DNA from: Polytrichum commune
Taxonomy: Eukaryota > Streptophyta > Polytrichopsida > Polytrichales > Polytrichaceae
Direction of reading: 5' to 3'
Assembly: GCA_950295325.1 (NCBI GenBank)
Contig: OX485809.1
Span: 3,160,001 to 3,224,000, forward strand
DNA: 64,000 nucleotides
In this document: positions 23,880-35,749 of the stretch, piece by piece
How the letters are laid out: each line of letters opens with the position of its first letter
Position numbering within the stretch: position 1 is the stretch's first letter
Program-made: the position numbers and the translations under genes
Notes under the pieces: generated by a model
Told to the model about the DNA's origin: nothing
What the model saw: only the letters and a program-made list of their open reading frames with translations
The model's database searches: none

Positions 23880-24060
23880 CCTGCATAAAGAAAAAGAAAA
23901 AGAAAAGAAAAAGAAAAAGAAAAAAAGAAAAAATTATTCCCGTACATTGTACCGACATGAATGTGAGCCCGTTATCCAAATGCTTAACGCAACGAACCGT
24001 GTTGTAGCATGAGGAGTTATGCCTCTTTTAGGAGGTGGGCTCTAGGCATGTAAAGCCTGC
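23880..24060. repeat. short dispersed repeat with A/AAAAG-rich tract, copy 2
   Basis: A run of AAAAAG units (23886-23935), then GTGAGCCCGTTA and GAGTTATGCCTCTT, as at 5510-5650. Confidence 0.55.
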
Positions 24061-24174
24061 ATACCTTAGAGGCTAAAGGTAGATGGGTCTTAAGCTCATG
24101 TTCTTAATCAAACCCTTGCATTTGATCGGTATATGTGGTTTGGTGAGGATCAAAGAGCAAACATCATGAAGACA

Positions 24175-24315
24175 TAAAAGAAAAGAAAAGAAAAGAAAAA
24201 CCAACGTTGGGCAATCCGACGTGAATTTGAGCATGTTGGCCCTATCATGCTCAAGAATCCCCTTGATGTAGGGTGGGGTGTACTGCCTACCTTGCGGTGG
24301 GTGGGCTTTTGTTTG
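24175..24315. repeat. short dispersed repeat with A/AAAAG-rich tract, copy 3
   Basis: AAAAG run at 24177-24200, then GACGTGAATTTGAGCATGTT. It appears to sit within repeat family R6, whose left part is at 24130-24170 and whose body resumes at 24720. Confidence 0.5.
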
Positions 24316-24719
24316 TAAATTTTTTTAAAAATGAGGTACAATATATTTTTCTGAAACCTATTTACGATGTGGAGGGGGGGGGGGAGTATTGATTCTTGTT
24401 TATTGGCGAGTTTTCTCTTATTAAGTACTAGGTATGTGAGATATTTGATGGCTATTTGGTGGATGGTTTTCATTGTTTTTCATTATTAGTGACGTGGGGA
24501 TATGTAGCTTTTCAAGGAGTTCTATGCTTCTTGTGTGAATGGCTCCCCTTACTCATGCGGTGATAACTATAAGGGGTCTAATATTCCAGCCTTGTGCTCT
24601 TATTGTGTCTACTAACGTGTTGTATTTATCTTCTTTTGTTTGTGTGGCTTTGTTAAGGAATCTATCATGCGTAAAGGTGAATTGAGTGATTTGGATGGAT
24701 AGGTCCCTTGTAGGTATTA
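24316..24719. other. intergenic, nothing recognised
   Basis: G tract near 24372-24383; otherwise no feature. Confidence 0.4.
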
Positions 24720-25010
24720 TTGGATCATGAAGACATATGCTTAAAAGAGATTGAACTGTGAAATCAAATACTAATAACTAATGTACACTCAACATTGAAC
24801 GCAATTGGGAGAACCTATGTATCTAATAAAGAAACCAACAATCATGCACTTCTGATGACCATAGCTAAATTAGGGGAAGACCGAATTCCAATTCGATTTT
24901 TGCAAACATTTCATCGCACATGTGCTAATGCAACATGAGATTTGTTGTGTAAATATAGTCTGTAGAAGCTGGAGAACATGAAAAATGAGCCAAATAACAC
25001 CTACACATCT
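24720..25010 (+). repeat. dispersed repeat family R6, copy 4
   Basis: Matches copy 3 closely (AAGAAACCAACAA, CACTTCTGATGACCAT, ACACCTACACA(T/C)CTTGG). Here the family's G-rich point is short (GGGAGAACC). Confidence 0.7.
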
Positions 25011-25118
25011 TGGAGTGAAGTTATGTACGCTCACCCGACCTTCATATGACCCAAAACATCATAATGTTGCAGCCCTTGTCCATCCATCACTACCATGGAT
25101 GGAGTCCTACATAAGTAA

Positions 25119-25605
25119 GGGCCACTTCACACACAAGACTGAGAGCCCAAGACCATTGAACTTCAAGCACTCTTATTTGTGGAAAAGGTGGGACCGGTCC
25201 AAGTTCACTTTACACTACGCTTGAGGGACCAACGGAGTATGTGAATGCAAGATGGATGTAAAGTGTACAAGCATCAAAGGGTTTATGTTTCATGGTCCTT
25301 TGGACTATTTTCAAAAAATCACCTCTTGGAGGTAGGCTTAACACAGACCCAGGAGACCATGGCACTCCGAACGTTCATAACTGTTCGTTTATTCTATTTT
25401 ATCATGTGTGAGGACCCACGTGAATAGAAATTCATCATAACAACATTTGGTTCAGGGCCCGGTCACACATGACTTCACACTACAATTGAGGGTCCATGAC
25501 CACACTACATAAATTTGGAGGTGTGTTGGGATGGCCTTTGGACACTTTCTTTTGGGCTCTCACAATTTCATGGTCACGGCACTTGGCTCGTGTGTGAAGC
25601 AGCCC
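25119..25605 (+). mobile_element. Harbinger/Tourist-like element, 487-bp family, copy 2
   Basis: Left end GGGCCACTTCACACACAAGA, right end GCTCGTGTGTGAAGCAGCCC, with TAA duplications at 25116-25118 and 25606-25608. Length is identical to the copy at 28526-29012. No transposase. TWA duplications and GGGCC ends point to PIF/Harbinger. Confidence 0.9.
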
Positions 25606-25659
25606 TAATAAGCATATTGAGGTGATGGCCTCTCCCCACATGACTTTACCAAATAACTA

Positions 25660-26863
25660 CAGTCTAACCTTGATAATATCACACCATCCGTTTCACCATA
25701 AAGTGTGATATAAACAAGGTGTGACATATTTGATAATGTCACATTTTGAAGATTTGTGCATAATGTGATATTATCAAAAAAAAAAGGTAGAAAATCAAAA
25801 TGAAATTACAATGTAAAAAAAAAAAAAAAAAAAACAAACACAAGACTTCAATGTTTTTGAATGTAAAATATAATTCAAAATTGTGAATAACAACATGAGC
25901 ACATCACAATGTGTCATTGAGATCAGCCAATCACTAGCTTCCAATGTAGCAACAACAACAAAAACAACAACACAACGAAGAACACCTGCACTGCATGAAG
26001 AAACACAAGCCTATGATAGAAAGTGTGCATTTAAATTCCAAATGAACAATGGTTCATTATATACAAGTGAGCTCGACCATGAGCTTGACTAACCTACCTA
26101 GGAGACTGTTTCTACTTATGAGCTTGACTAACCTACCTAGAAGACTGTTTCTACTTATGAGCTTGACTAACCTACCTAGAAGATTGTTTCTACTTATGAG
26201 CTTGACTAACTAATCTAGAAGATTGTTCCTAATTGAATGCCCACTTAGGATGAGCGGCTAACACTTATGATCTTACTAGATTCTCCTATGCGACTATTGA
26301 CTATAGAAACAGTGAAGACCGTGCCACATATCTTGAGATTTCTACATTGCAAACCAATTGAACTAATTTAGCTTAAGTCGACACTACTCTGTACCAGCTC
26401 AGCTAAACCGTAGAACTTAACATCCTAAATTACTTCACACAAGCTGAAACCCTCAAAGACACATAGGTGAACACATGTGACGGAAGGTGGGGTGCATAGA
26501 GGCCAAGAAGTCTTGGCAGCGCCGTCAAAGACAACACCTTTGAGTGCCGTGTATAGACAGCACCGTTCAGGGTTGGTGCACAGAGGCGGCTCATGACCCT
26601 TTGAATAACATTGCATTTATCACAGGGGTGGCTCATGACCCTTTTGGCTACTACAATATGTCCATCCAACCATCACATACAATCCATCCATATTTGATAT
26701 TATCACATTTACACTACGGATTTTGGAAAAAAAATAGTGACATTAACAAGGGTGATAGGGATAATAACGAGGGAGTTTTGCACTAAGAAAATCGGTTTCA
26801 AACTTTTAGGTGACAGTATCAAGGTGTCCCATTAACAAGGGTGACATTATCAAGGTTAGACTG
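25660..26863. mobile_element. pogo/Tigger-like element, TA-flanked (1204 bp)
   Basis: Inverted ends CAGTCTAACCTTGATAATAT and CATTATCAAGGTTAGACTG, flanked by TA (25658-25659, 26864-26865). Subterminal repeats of GTGA(C/T)A.TATCA follow inside both ends. No catalytic transposase is seen; ORFs at 25883-26092 and, on the minus strand, 26425-26669 are unrecognised. It contains a 39-bp minisatellite. Confidence 0.85.
26079..26234 (+). repeat. 39-bp minisatellite, four units
   Basis: Units start at 26079, 26118, 26157 and 26196 with ATGAGCTTGACTAACC. Units 1-3 are almost identical and unit 4 has diverged. It lies within the 1204-bp pogo-like element. Confidence 0.95.
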
Positions 26864-26865
26864 TA

Positions 26866-27760
26866 AAGTCTTTCCTAAAAACCGGTGAAGTTCCCTCGGT
26901 TATAGGGGAGGCATCTGGCTATCCTAAATGCACCTACAAGAACTTGCTCCGGAGATTTTTAAGTAGGTTTTAGTTAAGTAGCTTTCACACATGTTCATGG
27001 TTTTATTTACCAAGCAATGACATGTTGGATAGTTTTTGTCCCATCCCCAAATCCCTTACTACTCATCTATCTTACCATCGGTTTTTGTTAATGGAACTCC
27101 TCGTGCCCTCACAACTAAGACTAAAAAGTAACCAATCACAAGGGCGGGAGACAACATGTTCAAAAGTCCTATATTCTTACCTCGTCTCTAGGTACCGATG
27201 GGAGGGTCAGTGCTTGAGGCTTAAAACCTCCACTTGTAAACCATGCCACATCATTTGCCAACCATGCTTGGCACTAGATAATGTCAACGGTGTGAAGGCC
27301 GTGTTTTTAGAACCAACTTTTAGGCTTAGCTAACTTAGGGCCGGTTTACACTACGGTGGAGAAGGCCTCCGGTTGGTCAAGAATGCGTGGCCAAGACATG
27401 GTTATATGAGGCAAATGGTGGATGTGCCGGAGAAGAATTAAAGGCAATAAAATATTTTTATTGAGTTGGGCTTCTCCGGCCTCTTGAGGCCGGACAAGAA
27501 ACTCCTCCTCCGGAGAAGCCCAACTCCAAAAAGTGCCGCCATGTAGGCGGCCATGTCATTTTATCATCCATGAGAAAAGTTCACCACCATTGTTTTCTTC
27601 ACCTAGTGTAAACACCCACCGGTCAAGAGTTGCATTTTCGACCAATCGCAATTGAGAAACGCCCTTTTTTTCATGACCGGTGGACTTCTCCACCGTAGTG
27701 TAAACTGGCCCTTAAAGTCAGGTGGGGAGGGGGCATGAGTTTTCTAGGGACGCTAGCCAC
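26866..27760 (+). repeat. dispersed repeat family R7, copy 2, with an inserted element
   Basis: 26866-27334 matches the reverse complement of 10455-10910. After the Harbinger-like insertion (27338-27711) the match resumes with GTCAGGTGGGGAGGGGGCAT, equivalent to GTCATGTGGGAAGG in copy 1. The ORF at 27022-27333 (103 codons) is the counterpart of the 10468-10782 ORF. Confidence 0.7.
27338..27711. mobile_element. Harbinger-like foldback element (374 bp)
   Basis: Ends GGGCCGGTTTACACTACGGT and ACCGTAGTGTAAACTGGCCC, with TTA at 27335-27337 and 27712-27714. The TIR continues to about 27 bp. A second hairpin lies in the middle: arms 27473-27489 and 27510-27526, 17 bp perfect, 20-nt loop. Confidence 0.9.
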
Positions 27761-27812
27761 AAACACAGTCTATGAAAAGTGTGTACAGCGCACACGCACC
27801 ATGCGTAACTTA

Positions 27813-28147
27813 GGGCATCGCCAGTGGATCTAGGTAAAGCTCACTGCAAACCAAAACCTATCTTTTGACTGACCTAAAATTAGAAACTGAAATTACCATC
27901 ATTAGAAGCACACCTAAATAAACGTGAGATATTTCTCAAGAAAAAAGAATTGTAAAAATTTGACGTAGGTGAAATCCCTCATTGAAAACACGTAGGTCAA
28001 ATTTTTACAATTCTTTTTTCTTGAGAAATATCTCACGTTTATTTAGGTGTGCTTCTAATGATGGTAATTTCAGTTTCTAATTTTAGGTCAGTCAAAAGAT
28101 AGGTTTTGGTTTGCAGTGAGCTTTACCTAGATCCACTGGTGATGCCC
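27813..28147. mobile_element. near-perfect foldback, Tourist-like (335 bp)
   Basis: Left arm 27813-27964 and right arm 27996-28147 are reverse complements over 152 bp, with a single mismatch seen (G/A near the outer end, GGGCATCGCC against GGGCATCACC). A 31-nt loop separates them. TTA duplications at 27810-27812 and 28148-28150. Ends GGGCATC.CCAGTGG match Tourist/Harbinger MITE termini. A transcript through it would fold into an almost uninterrupted duplex. Confidence 0.95.
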
Positions 28148-28150
28148 TTA

Positions 28151-28517
28151 GTTATATATGTGGCCCTGGGCCAAATTAAATAGCCAATATATAGCACGGG
28201 ATCCTTTCATATTCTGGTAGACTAGTAAGCATGACTATACATGTAGGTGCTTCCTGGAATCATGAGGCTGACAAAAACCCCTGTGGACCATGCTCGCATT
28301 TGTTATTTCTTAGTATTTAGAACACTCACATGAAACTTTTCCGTGGAATGAAATGATGGAGCTTTTTTGCACTGTAATGAGGAGTGGACTCACACTTGCC
28401 ACTACTTGAGAAGTTGAGATATTTCCGGCATAGAAAACTGGGTATCAAAGTCAACATTGGACATGAAAAGAGAGAGAACCGAATCATGCAGGAGTTGGTT
28501 GGGTTTTGCCTATCAAC
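28151..28517. other. intergenic, nothing recognised
   Basis: No gene or terminal repeats. Confidence 0.4.
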
Positions 28518-28519
28518 TA

Positions 28520-29315
28520 CACTAAGGGTCACTTCACACTCGAGCCAAGAGCCATGACCATGAGATTGTGAGAGCCCAAAAGAAAGTGTCCAAAGGCCGT
28601 CCCAACACACCTCCTAAATCATGTTGTGTGGTCACGGACCCTCAAGTGTAGTGTGAAGTCACATGTGACCGGGCCCTCAACCAAATGCTATTTCAATGAA
28701 TTTCTATTCATGCGGGTCCTCATACATGATAATATATAATAAATCAACGACTGTGAGTGTTTGGAGTGCCATGGTCTCCCGGTTTTGTGTTGGGCCTACC
28801 TCCAAGAGGTGATTTTTTGAAAATAGTCCAAGGGACCATGAAACATGAACCATTTGTTGCTTGTAGACTTTACATCCATCTTGCATTCACCTACTCCGTT
28901 GGTCCCTCAAGCGTAGTGTAAAGAGAACTTGGACTGGCCCCGCCTTTTCCACCAATGAGAGTGCTTGAAGTGCAATGGTCACGGGCTCTCAGTCTCGTGT
29001 GTGAAGTGGCCCTAAATAGGATATTTAGTGTTTGATACACTAAATACAAATGCATACACTAAATATCGATAATCCTATGAAAGTAAGTAACATTAAATGT
29101 ACACTCAAACACTAAATATGAACTCTGGTAATATGTGGAAGTTACATATTTGAATTTAGTAGGGATATGGGGGAAAAAATGATATAAGGAGATTTCAAGC
29201 ATATCTTCTAGCATATGTTCTAACACTAATTATCAAAAAATTGAAAATTAGTGTTGAGCAGGGTAGGGTGGTAACAATATTAAATACAATCAAACACTAA
29301 ATATCGTATTTAGTA
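28520..29315 (-). mobile_element. TACACTA-type element, second family, split by a Harbinger-like insertion
   Basis: Left end TACACTAA (28518-28525) resumes after the insertion as TAAATAGGATATTTAGTGTT (29013 on). The right end CACTAAATATCGTATTTAGT reaches about 29315, with a damaged terminus. It is an inverted relative of 49279-49597 (shared ATATGTGGAAGTTA, TTGAAAATTAGTGTTGAGCA in this orientation). Net length about 310 bp. Confidence 0.75.
28526..29012 (-). mobile_element. Harbinger/Tourist-like element, 487-bp family, copy 3
   Basis: Minus-oriented full copy. Ends GGGTCACTTCACACTCGAGC and CTCGTGTGTGAAGTGGCCC, TAA duplications at 28523-28525 and 29013-29015. It is nested in the TACACTA-type element. 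Confidence 0.9.
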
Positions 29316-29319
29316 CACT

Positions 29320-30117
29320 GAGGGAGGAGGAGTAAGAGAATACCGCCTATAGGTTGGTTATTGGTTTGTCTATATTGACCCCTAAAATAGGTAGAAGCAA
29401 AATCGTTTTAAAATAGTTCAGTCCCATTTAGAAGCTTTTTGAGGAAAACCGGCTCCTTTCATGGTGCATCTGACCATACATATGAGAGGTTTGTAAAGTT
29501 AGGATTGTTTTTACAAAAGTTTTCAGCCGATTTTGTAGTGTAAACATGTGTATTGGTATTGTTAAGCATGGGTGACTATTCGGACAAAAACATCCGCCTT
29601 GGTCTTTAGGTGTTGAGTTCATTGGACTACTTTGGGGTCTTTGTTCCCAATTTAGGGGTTCGTTTATCTTCAAAATAATAATCATGGGATCGACAATAGT
29701 CATGAATGTTACCCCCCTCCCCTCCCCATGTTCGTTCTCCTTGTCGATAGGTGTTGAGAACATTCCCCCATGTAAGGTTAGAATTCTACGTACTCAACCT
29801 TTAGTGAGTGTTGTCTTTCATCATCAAACAAAAAGGGCCTTTCCTTGTCAAATATCGACGATGTCCCAACCATCCTCTGTGCATCAACAATGAAGAAGAA
29901 GAAGAACTCCGGTCTCTCAGGGGAGGCCGGAGTGAATAGAGTGTCTGTTCGTAGGACATCCTTGGCCATACCCCAGGGTAATGGCTTTGGATGTAATACT
30001 ACTTCACCCTTTGCAGGGAGTAGACACTATTTGAGTAACTAGTAGTTTTTTTTACCGGTTAGCCGGTAATCATGAACTAGAGGAGGGGGGGGGGGTGAAT
30101 GTGTTGGGTGTGGGATG
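29320..30117. other. intergenic, nothing recognised
   Basis: Overlapping ORFs on both strands (29428-29969) without a recognisable product. Confidence 0.4.
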
Positions 30118-30420
30118 TATTTTTATATATTGTGTTGAAGGTCGATGATGGGTTGGTTATTTTCTATTCTCCTTTTATGGATTAGTATTGAGTGTGCATA
30201 TTGTGTGGCAATTATGTTAATTTGTCTAAATGTGTTCCGGATTTGTGATTTAGGGAGTTTAAGTTTTGTCTCCAATTCTGCCATTGAAGGGATATATGTT
30301 GTAGCTCTGTGCATCAACAATGACCATTGTAGTCTCCCATACCATAGTTTGTCTTAAATTGGTGTGATAGTGGGATACATCTTGGATAGTCATGCTACAA
30401 ATCCTAGAGCATCCTCTATG
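30118..30420 (-). pseudogene. fragment of the unusual LINE family (C-terminal tail)
   Basis: Minus-strand ORF at 30123-30320 reads like the very end of a retroelement protein (a stop after QHNI, and an INIIATQYAHSILIHKRRIENNQPI motif). Its DNA aligns with 51200-51400, which lies just downstream of the zinc-finger/endonuclease region in the larger copy. So this is a 5'-truncated copy, as LINEs often are. Confidence 0.6.
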
Positions 30421-32107
30421 AGTTGAGAAATAATGTTATCGTTAAACATGCTCAGAAGCTTTGTTTTTGAAACATGGTTTAGTAGGTTGAGATAAAAGAA
30501 AAAAGACTCTGACATGTGACTTGTCCCAAAGTTTCACCCCCACATGCTTATATATATATATATATATGTTTTCAACTTTGATTCAATGTTGTGGTTTTCA
30601 AACTTACAGAACTTCATCTTGGAAATGTCCTTTTTGAAATAAAGTCTAGTGGATCAAGAGGAAAGAATTTTGACCGTCACAAATGCTCAACCTTGGGAGG
30701 ATTGGTCTCAAGTTAATTAGCTACTTTAGTTATTTTATGTATCATGTATTTATTTATTAGTATAAGCTAGATGTTTATTGCACACGATGGAACTCCCCCC
30801 TGTAGTTACGTTTTGCTATGACGGAAATAACCAAACCCCAGGGTACATACTCTCAAGGAAGGCTTTACTAGTGCCTATTACATGCATTTGTCATATGATA
30901 GTTCATTAATCAAACCATAGTGTTGCTATCTTCACTCTAAAATTCAATCATCTTTTACTCTCCTTTCTCTATAGGTTTCCTCTCATTATTTCTCATCCAA
31001 TGGGTATTGTGTGTCAGCCACTGTAAGTATCCATCTCATCATGAGATTGTAAAACAATAGTCTTTTGAGAACAATAGTCTTTGAGTATCACAATTGTCTT
31101 TAGTAACCATTTGTCAATGCATCTTCAAATCACAACAAGTCTTTCATTAATTGGTCAATGTTAATTCCAATACAAAACAAATTGTTTATTCCTTAATTCC
31201 AAAATTTAATCATTACTTACAACTTTTGCAACTAACAACGATTATTAGGGTCAAGCTATAGTTTTGATTACCCTGCACAACTTGCAACAACAACAACAAC
31301 AACCAAGGTAACACACAAGACAATAGTTGATCTGGCTAATTTGGACTTCATACTCAAAGATCAAGTCTCCAGACTATGTATTAATATAAAACTCTTAATT
31401 AAGTCTAGGACAACTTATGCCTAAATGTCCTTGATAATCCAAAGTTTATCATATCTCAATTCACTTAATCCCTCTTATTTTCTTTATTCCCTATTAATCA
31501 ACTAATCAAAGTTAATTTCTCATCACATTCAGTTGACGTGGTTCTCTCATCAGATTGACAACATATTTTACTACTACCAGCCTATAGTTTTTACTTTCAC
31601 TAAAGTCACTATGAGCTGCACAATTGACTCATTCCTTCCACACAACATCTCGAAGGCTTAACAATAGGCTATTGTGTCATTCAGAGACCGATGCTTAGCC
31701 GTTTGACTTCATCTCACTGCCTATCACAAGCCTCAAGCATCGCCAATAGTTCAACTACAGACTGTCTCTCGGCCTTCCAACTTCCTCCCTCTCTCATGGT
31801 TGTTCTTTACTGACACTCAACAATACGCTTCATTTACCCTCCAACTCATCAGATGATAACTCACTTTGTTGCTTTTTGTCACTCAAAATTACTCCTCATA
31901 AGGCGATATCAAATTATGGTTTCCCTACATTCCCTCTCATGTAGAGATCGTTTCTCACTCCTTGCACTAATGGTTTTATTGGCTCTGTCTGTAGGACAGA
32001 GACTATGCATCAACTTCTTCGTTTCAAGAGCAAATTTTCTAACCACTTTGCGTTCACACTTGGACGTTACTTGTTCTTGTTATTTTTGGTCCACTTTATT
32101 TAATGTG

Positions 32108-32168
<61 letters not shown>

Positions 32169-33233
32169 AAATTGCTCTCTAAAATGCATTGAAAGAAGTC
32201 TAGTTAACTATAATTATTTCGGCAGTTCTTGATTATTCATTTTTAAAAATTGAGTGATAAATGAGTAGCTTCAATCCTTGACCTGCATCTGAGAAGAAGG
32301 TGCTCAAAATCCAAAAAAGGTTTGGTATAGTGAATAACCATGGATTGGCATGAGTAAAGTGGACAACTACAATTGTAGTCTTTTATAGTAAAGGACAGAG
32401 CCTCACGGTTCTACCGTTTTCTTGTTTCCCTCTGTTCATGTTAACTCTCCATGTTCTCTCGCTCTCAAGTGCCGAACTTCGCAAGGATCTTTTCACTTGG
32501 ACGATGGCTACATGGTATTCAATCTTCTTCCAACTATAGTCTTTCACTCTTGAATTCCTCCTCTAATTCCTTCTGCATTCCCATTATACCATCTCTCATA
32601 TATCCTTTCATTGTTGATTCGTCTTTGTGATCCGTATCCTCTTCTTCACATGTTGATCAATTTGCTGTCCATTTTGCTTTACACTCAATCACTTCCCAAC
32701 CGCTCACTCTCACAATTTTGATTCACTCGATTTCTCTCACAACTCCGGCCTTCGTCAACAATAGTCACAACAATAGACAATGTTTTTTTGATCTTGCATT
32801 TATGAAATCCAAACAAACAAATTGTTCGACCAAATTTAGCCACTCAAAGTAGATATCATTCGAAATAACAATGTACTTAACAAACTTCGGTAACCCCACA
32901 ATCACTGCGGTGATTACTCAATCTATAAAGAAAATGATTTAACTATTTTCCTTGCACAATATGTGTCGAGGGAGATGATCCTATGGTTTAACTTTGCACT
33001 CAACAATAGTCAATGAATTTATACCTTCCTCTCCGCTGTCAGCCCCTTTGGCTCGGCCGGAGAGGTGATGATAGTATCTATAACCAACTATGAGAGCCTA
33101 AGCCCACGCTAATAGTTATAACTACATTCCTAGCCTATAGTTCAATTGTTTCCATCTACTTGGGTGAAACTTTATCCAAGTTTAACATCTGCCCATAGTT
33201 AAACTATTTGGCCAAAAATTCGGGTCACGCTCT
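30421..33233. other. AT-rich intergenic with microsatellites
   Basis: No gene. Contains (TA)n at 30549-30567, a (CAA)n tract near 31286-31302, and a (TC)n-(TA)n compound microsatellite at 32111-32168. The DNA is CT-rich on the plus strand over 31600-32800. Confidence 0.5.
32111..32168 (+). repeat. compound (TC)n(TA)n microsatellite
   Basis: About 19 TC units are followed by about 9 TA units. Confidence 0.95.

Positions 33234-33252
<19 letters not shown>
33234..33252. repeat. C homopolymer (19 nt) followed by A run
   Basis: Uninterrupted C tract, then ten A and five C. Confidence 0.9.
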
Positions 33253-33265
<13 letters not shown>

Positions 33266-34689
33266 CCGATATAAAGTGCAATTTCTAAACATGGTGTAAA
33301 TTGGAGACCATTTTTCCTTACATTTAGAGGTAGGGATAATACTTTCTTTCAAAATGCATGTACAGTTCTAACCTACAAACTTTGCTATGTGGAGAAAATT
33401 CATACTTCTCAGCCTCTCATACACCCACTACACTATATAATTTGCCTTTAGTGTCACAGATCACTTCCAAACATGCAATGCTATAAACATATAATGTAAA
33501 TCATTTTTTTGCCAACAAAGGTCAAATCGGTTGTTTGGACATTATAAAACATTCACATCTTCACATGGTCAATATTACATTAATAATAGTAAAGATCTAG
33601 CATCATGGAACTTGGAATAGTAAGTGACACTCAATACAATATTTAGTGTAATGTGTTGAGCAATAGAACTACTAATATATTTCATATAGGTAGGTATCAA
33701 ACGAATATAACTTGCCGAGTACATTATTGAAGAAGACAATTTTCTGGTGTAGATGTTGTGTTGAATGGAGAGGTTTCTCCAATAGTGAGATGGTTGCCAA
33801 ATAGATTTATTTGAGTATTGGAACTAACATCTTCTACACAAACATGGTACGTGAGGACCAAACCGTTGTGAACTAGAAGTGTAGTAAACGACATTCTCCT
33901 TGCACTAGGTTGGGGCATCCCATAATTATATCCTCGAGGCCCACATGAACGAATGCACACTGCTTAATAATGTTATGGTAACACGTGTTTTGTGTGAACA
34001 ACTTCTTTCATCTTCAATGGAGATTTCATCTTGTCGCTTCTCACCACTTGTGGAGGCACTATTGCTCAGGTGCTAGAATTGACTTTGTAACTCTCTTTTG
34101 CAACTAATCATAAACATATTTCTACAACATTTTAAGAGGTAAAGTTCACAACACAAAACTTGGCATACCACGTGAACAAAGTATGTGTTGCATGTCTTCC
34201 CATGTGCGGTATGATTTTGATACACTATTTGTATGACATGTGACATGTGGTTCATAGAAAGGTTGCATGTTTTACACATGCACACCAAAATTTGATGGAA
34301 ATTTGATAGAATTTGAGACATGTTCATGTGAATCACAAGCCTCAAACTCCAACCACGGTGGGAATTGCTTGATCATGCCACTAGCGTTTACAATGTGTTT
34401 TGGGATTGATATGTTCCACGCCAATCTCTTGTATATGGTAAGAAGTGTAGTGGAAAACAACCAATGCAGCAGACACTTCAACTTATGATCAGACTTGAAT
34501 AGTATTGTTTTGCAAGCCAAGGTTATACGATTTCTTTGCAAATTACAAAATTTGTTGAAAACAATTACTACGAGCATTAATAAAATGTCATAATGGAAAT
34601 GGAGAGTGCATTTTTTCAAAATTTATGTGAGAATTCAACCTTTCTTTATAATCCAAGTTTCGTCATTTCTATCCGTGGGCAATAGAGTT
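33253..34689. other. intergenic, nothing recognised
   Basis: Short ORFs at 33724-34619 overlap on both strands; none recognised. Some TTTAGTGTCAC-like fragments (33450, 33630) may be scraps of TACACTA elements. Confidence 0.4.
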
Positions 34690-34965
34690 ATGCCTAAAGT
34701 CTCTCAAAAGAGTGACGAAATTATGGGTTTCATCCTTCTTTGATAGAAATGTCTATTAAGAGTATGTGAGCTCGTCGTGTGTTAGAACCTATTTTGAAAG
34801 ATGGGTGAAGACTCCTTGGACCTCTCTTGGCATCCCAAAAACTGTGAGGAAACTTTAAGATCTAAAACATGATTTGCTCGTGAGAACTATCACCCTAAAT
34901 CTCATATTGGCTTATGGAAGGCTAGCTTGGCCCATTCATTCTAGTACGATAAGCTAGAAATCCAT
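34690..34965 (+). repeat. dispersed repeat family R10, uninterrupted copy
   Basis: Contiguous counterpart of 18850-18932 plus 19960-20180. At the junction it reads TATTAAGAGTATGTGAGCTC, that is, without the TA-flanked insertion. Confidence 0.75.
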
Positions 34966-35165
34966 TTTTTTTATAGCCAACGCCCCTCTTTGAACATGTC
35001 AAGCTTTAAGGAAAACTTTGGGGACTTTATGTTTACACTCTCAAACTCACATTCTAGCCAAGTCAACGAGAGTTTGATCATCAGAAGTCTTTATAATTAG
35101 AATTCAAAGAGCCCGATCTCACTTCACAAGTCCAAGATTTAAGAGAGAAATAATCAAGCACTTAT

Positions 35166-35456
35166 ATGAAGAGAAGCTCACACTACATCCAAATGACTAA
35201 GAATTTGGAGGCGAGATTTGTGTCTTTGGAGAGGGAGCTCAATATGGTGAATCTAAAGAGCTTAATCTCACATGCTAGGTTTAGGAGATTGAGGGAGAAA
35301 ACATTAAAAAATGGACACAAAGAGGAGTTGCAGTTTGAATGGTCACCAGCCCAAACGGCTAAGAGTTTGCAAGTGCACTGCAAATCCCAAGCCCTAACAA
35401 CTCCATCCACCCGCCTACTAGTGAGTATCTCTCTAGTAGCCATCTTGTTTCTATAA
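35166..35456 (+). pseudogene. coiled-coil repeat ORF fragment, plus copy
   Basis: 96-codon open frame, Lys/Glu/Leu-rich, helical in appearance. It begins MKRSS...MTKNLEARFVSLERE and about 50 residues later has a second, weaker version of the same block (HKEELQFEWSPAQTAKS). The same block occurs twice in the minus-strand ORF at 54508-54738. Function is not known to me. Both copies look like pieces of one long coiled-coil protein, probably of a mobile element. Confidence 0.45.
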
Positions 35457-35749
35457 TGAGATAGTCTTAAATATTGTCTTAAATAAATAGTCTTAATATC
35501 GTGGGCCACAATAATTTTCTAGAACCCATGCTAATTGTCATGATGATAATTACTATGGCCCACATTAAATTTTTGACCACATTAATTTGCCACCTATGTG
35601 GCGCTATGTGGCTAACATCATTTGGCAACTCTTTGCAAAAGGAGGTAATTTTAGCCCTTGGAAGTCTTCTCAATGATGCAATGCCTATTTGATCAATTAC
35701 TCCACAAATCTCTGAAACCTTTTAATAGAATTGGTTCTTTTTAAGAAGC

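Noticed and set aside
32111-32168. Regulatory GAGA/TATA region
   Set aside because: No gene lies nearby; it is a plain compound microsatellite.
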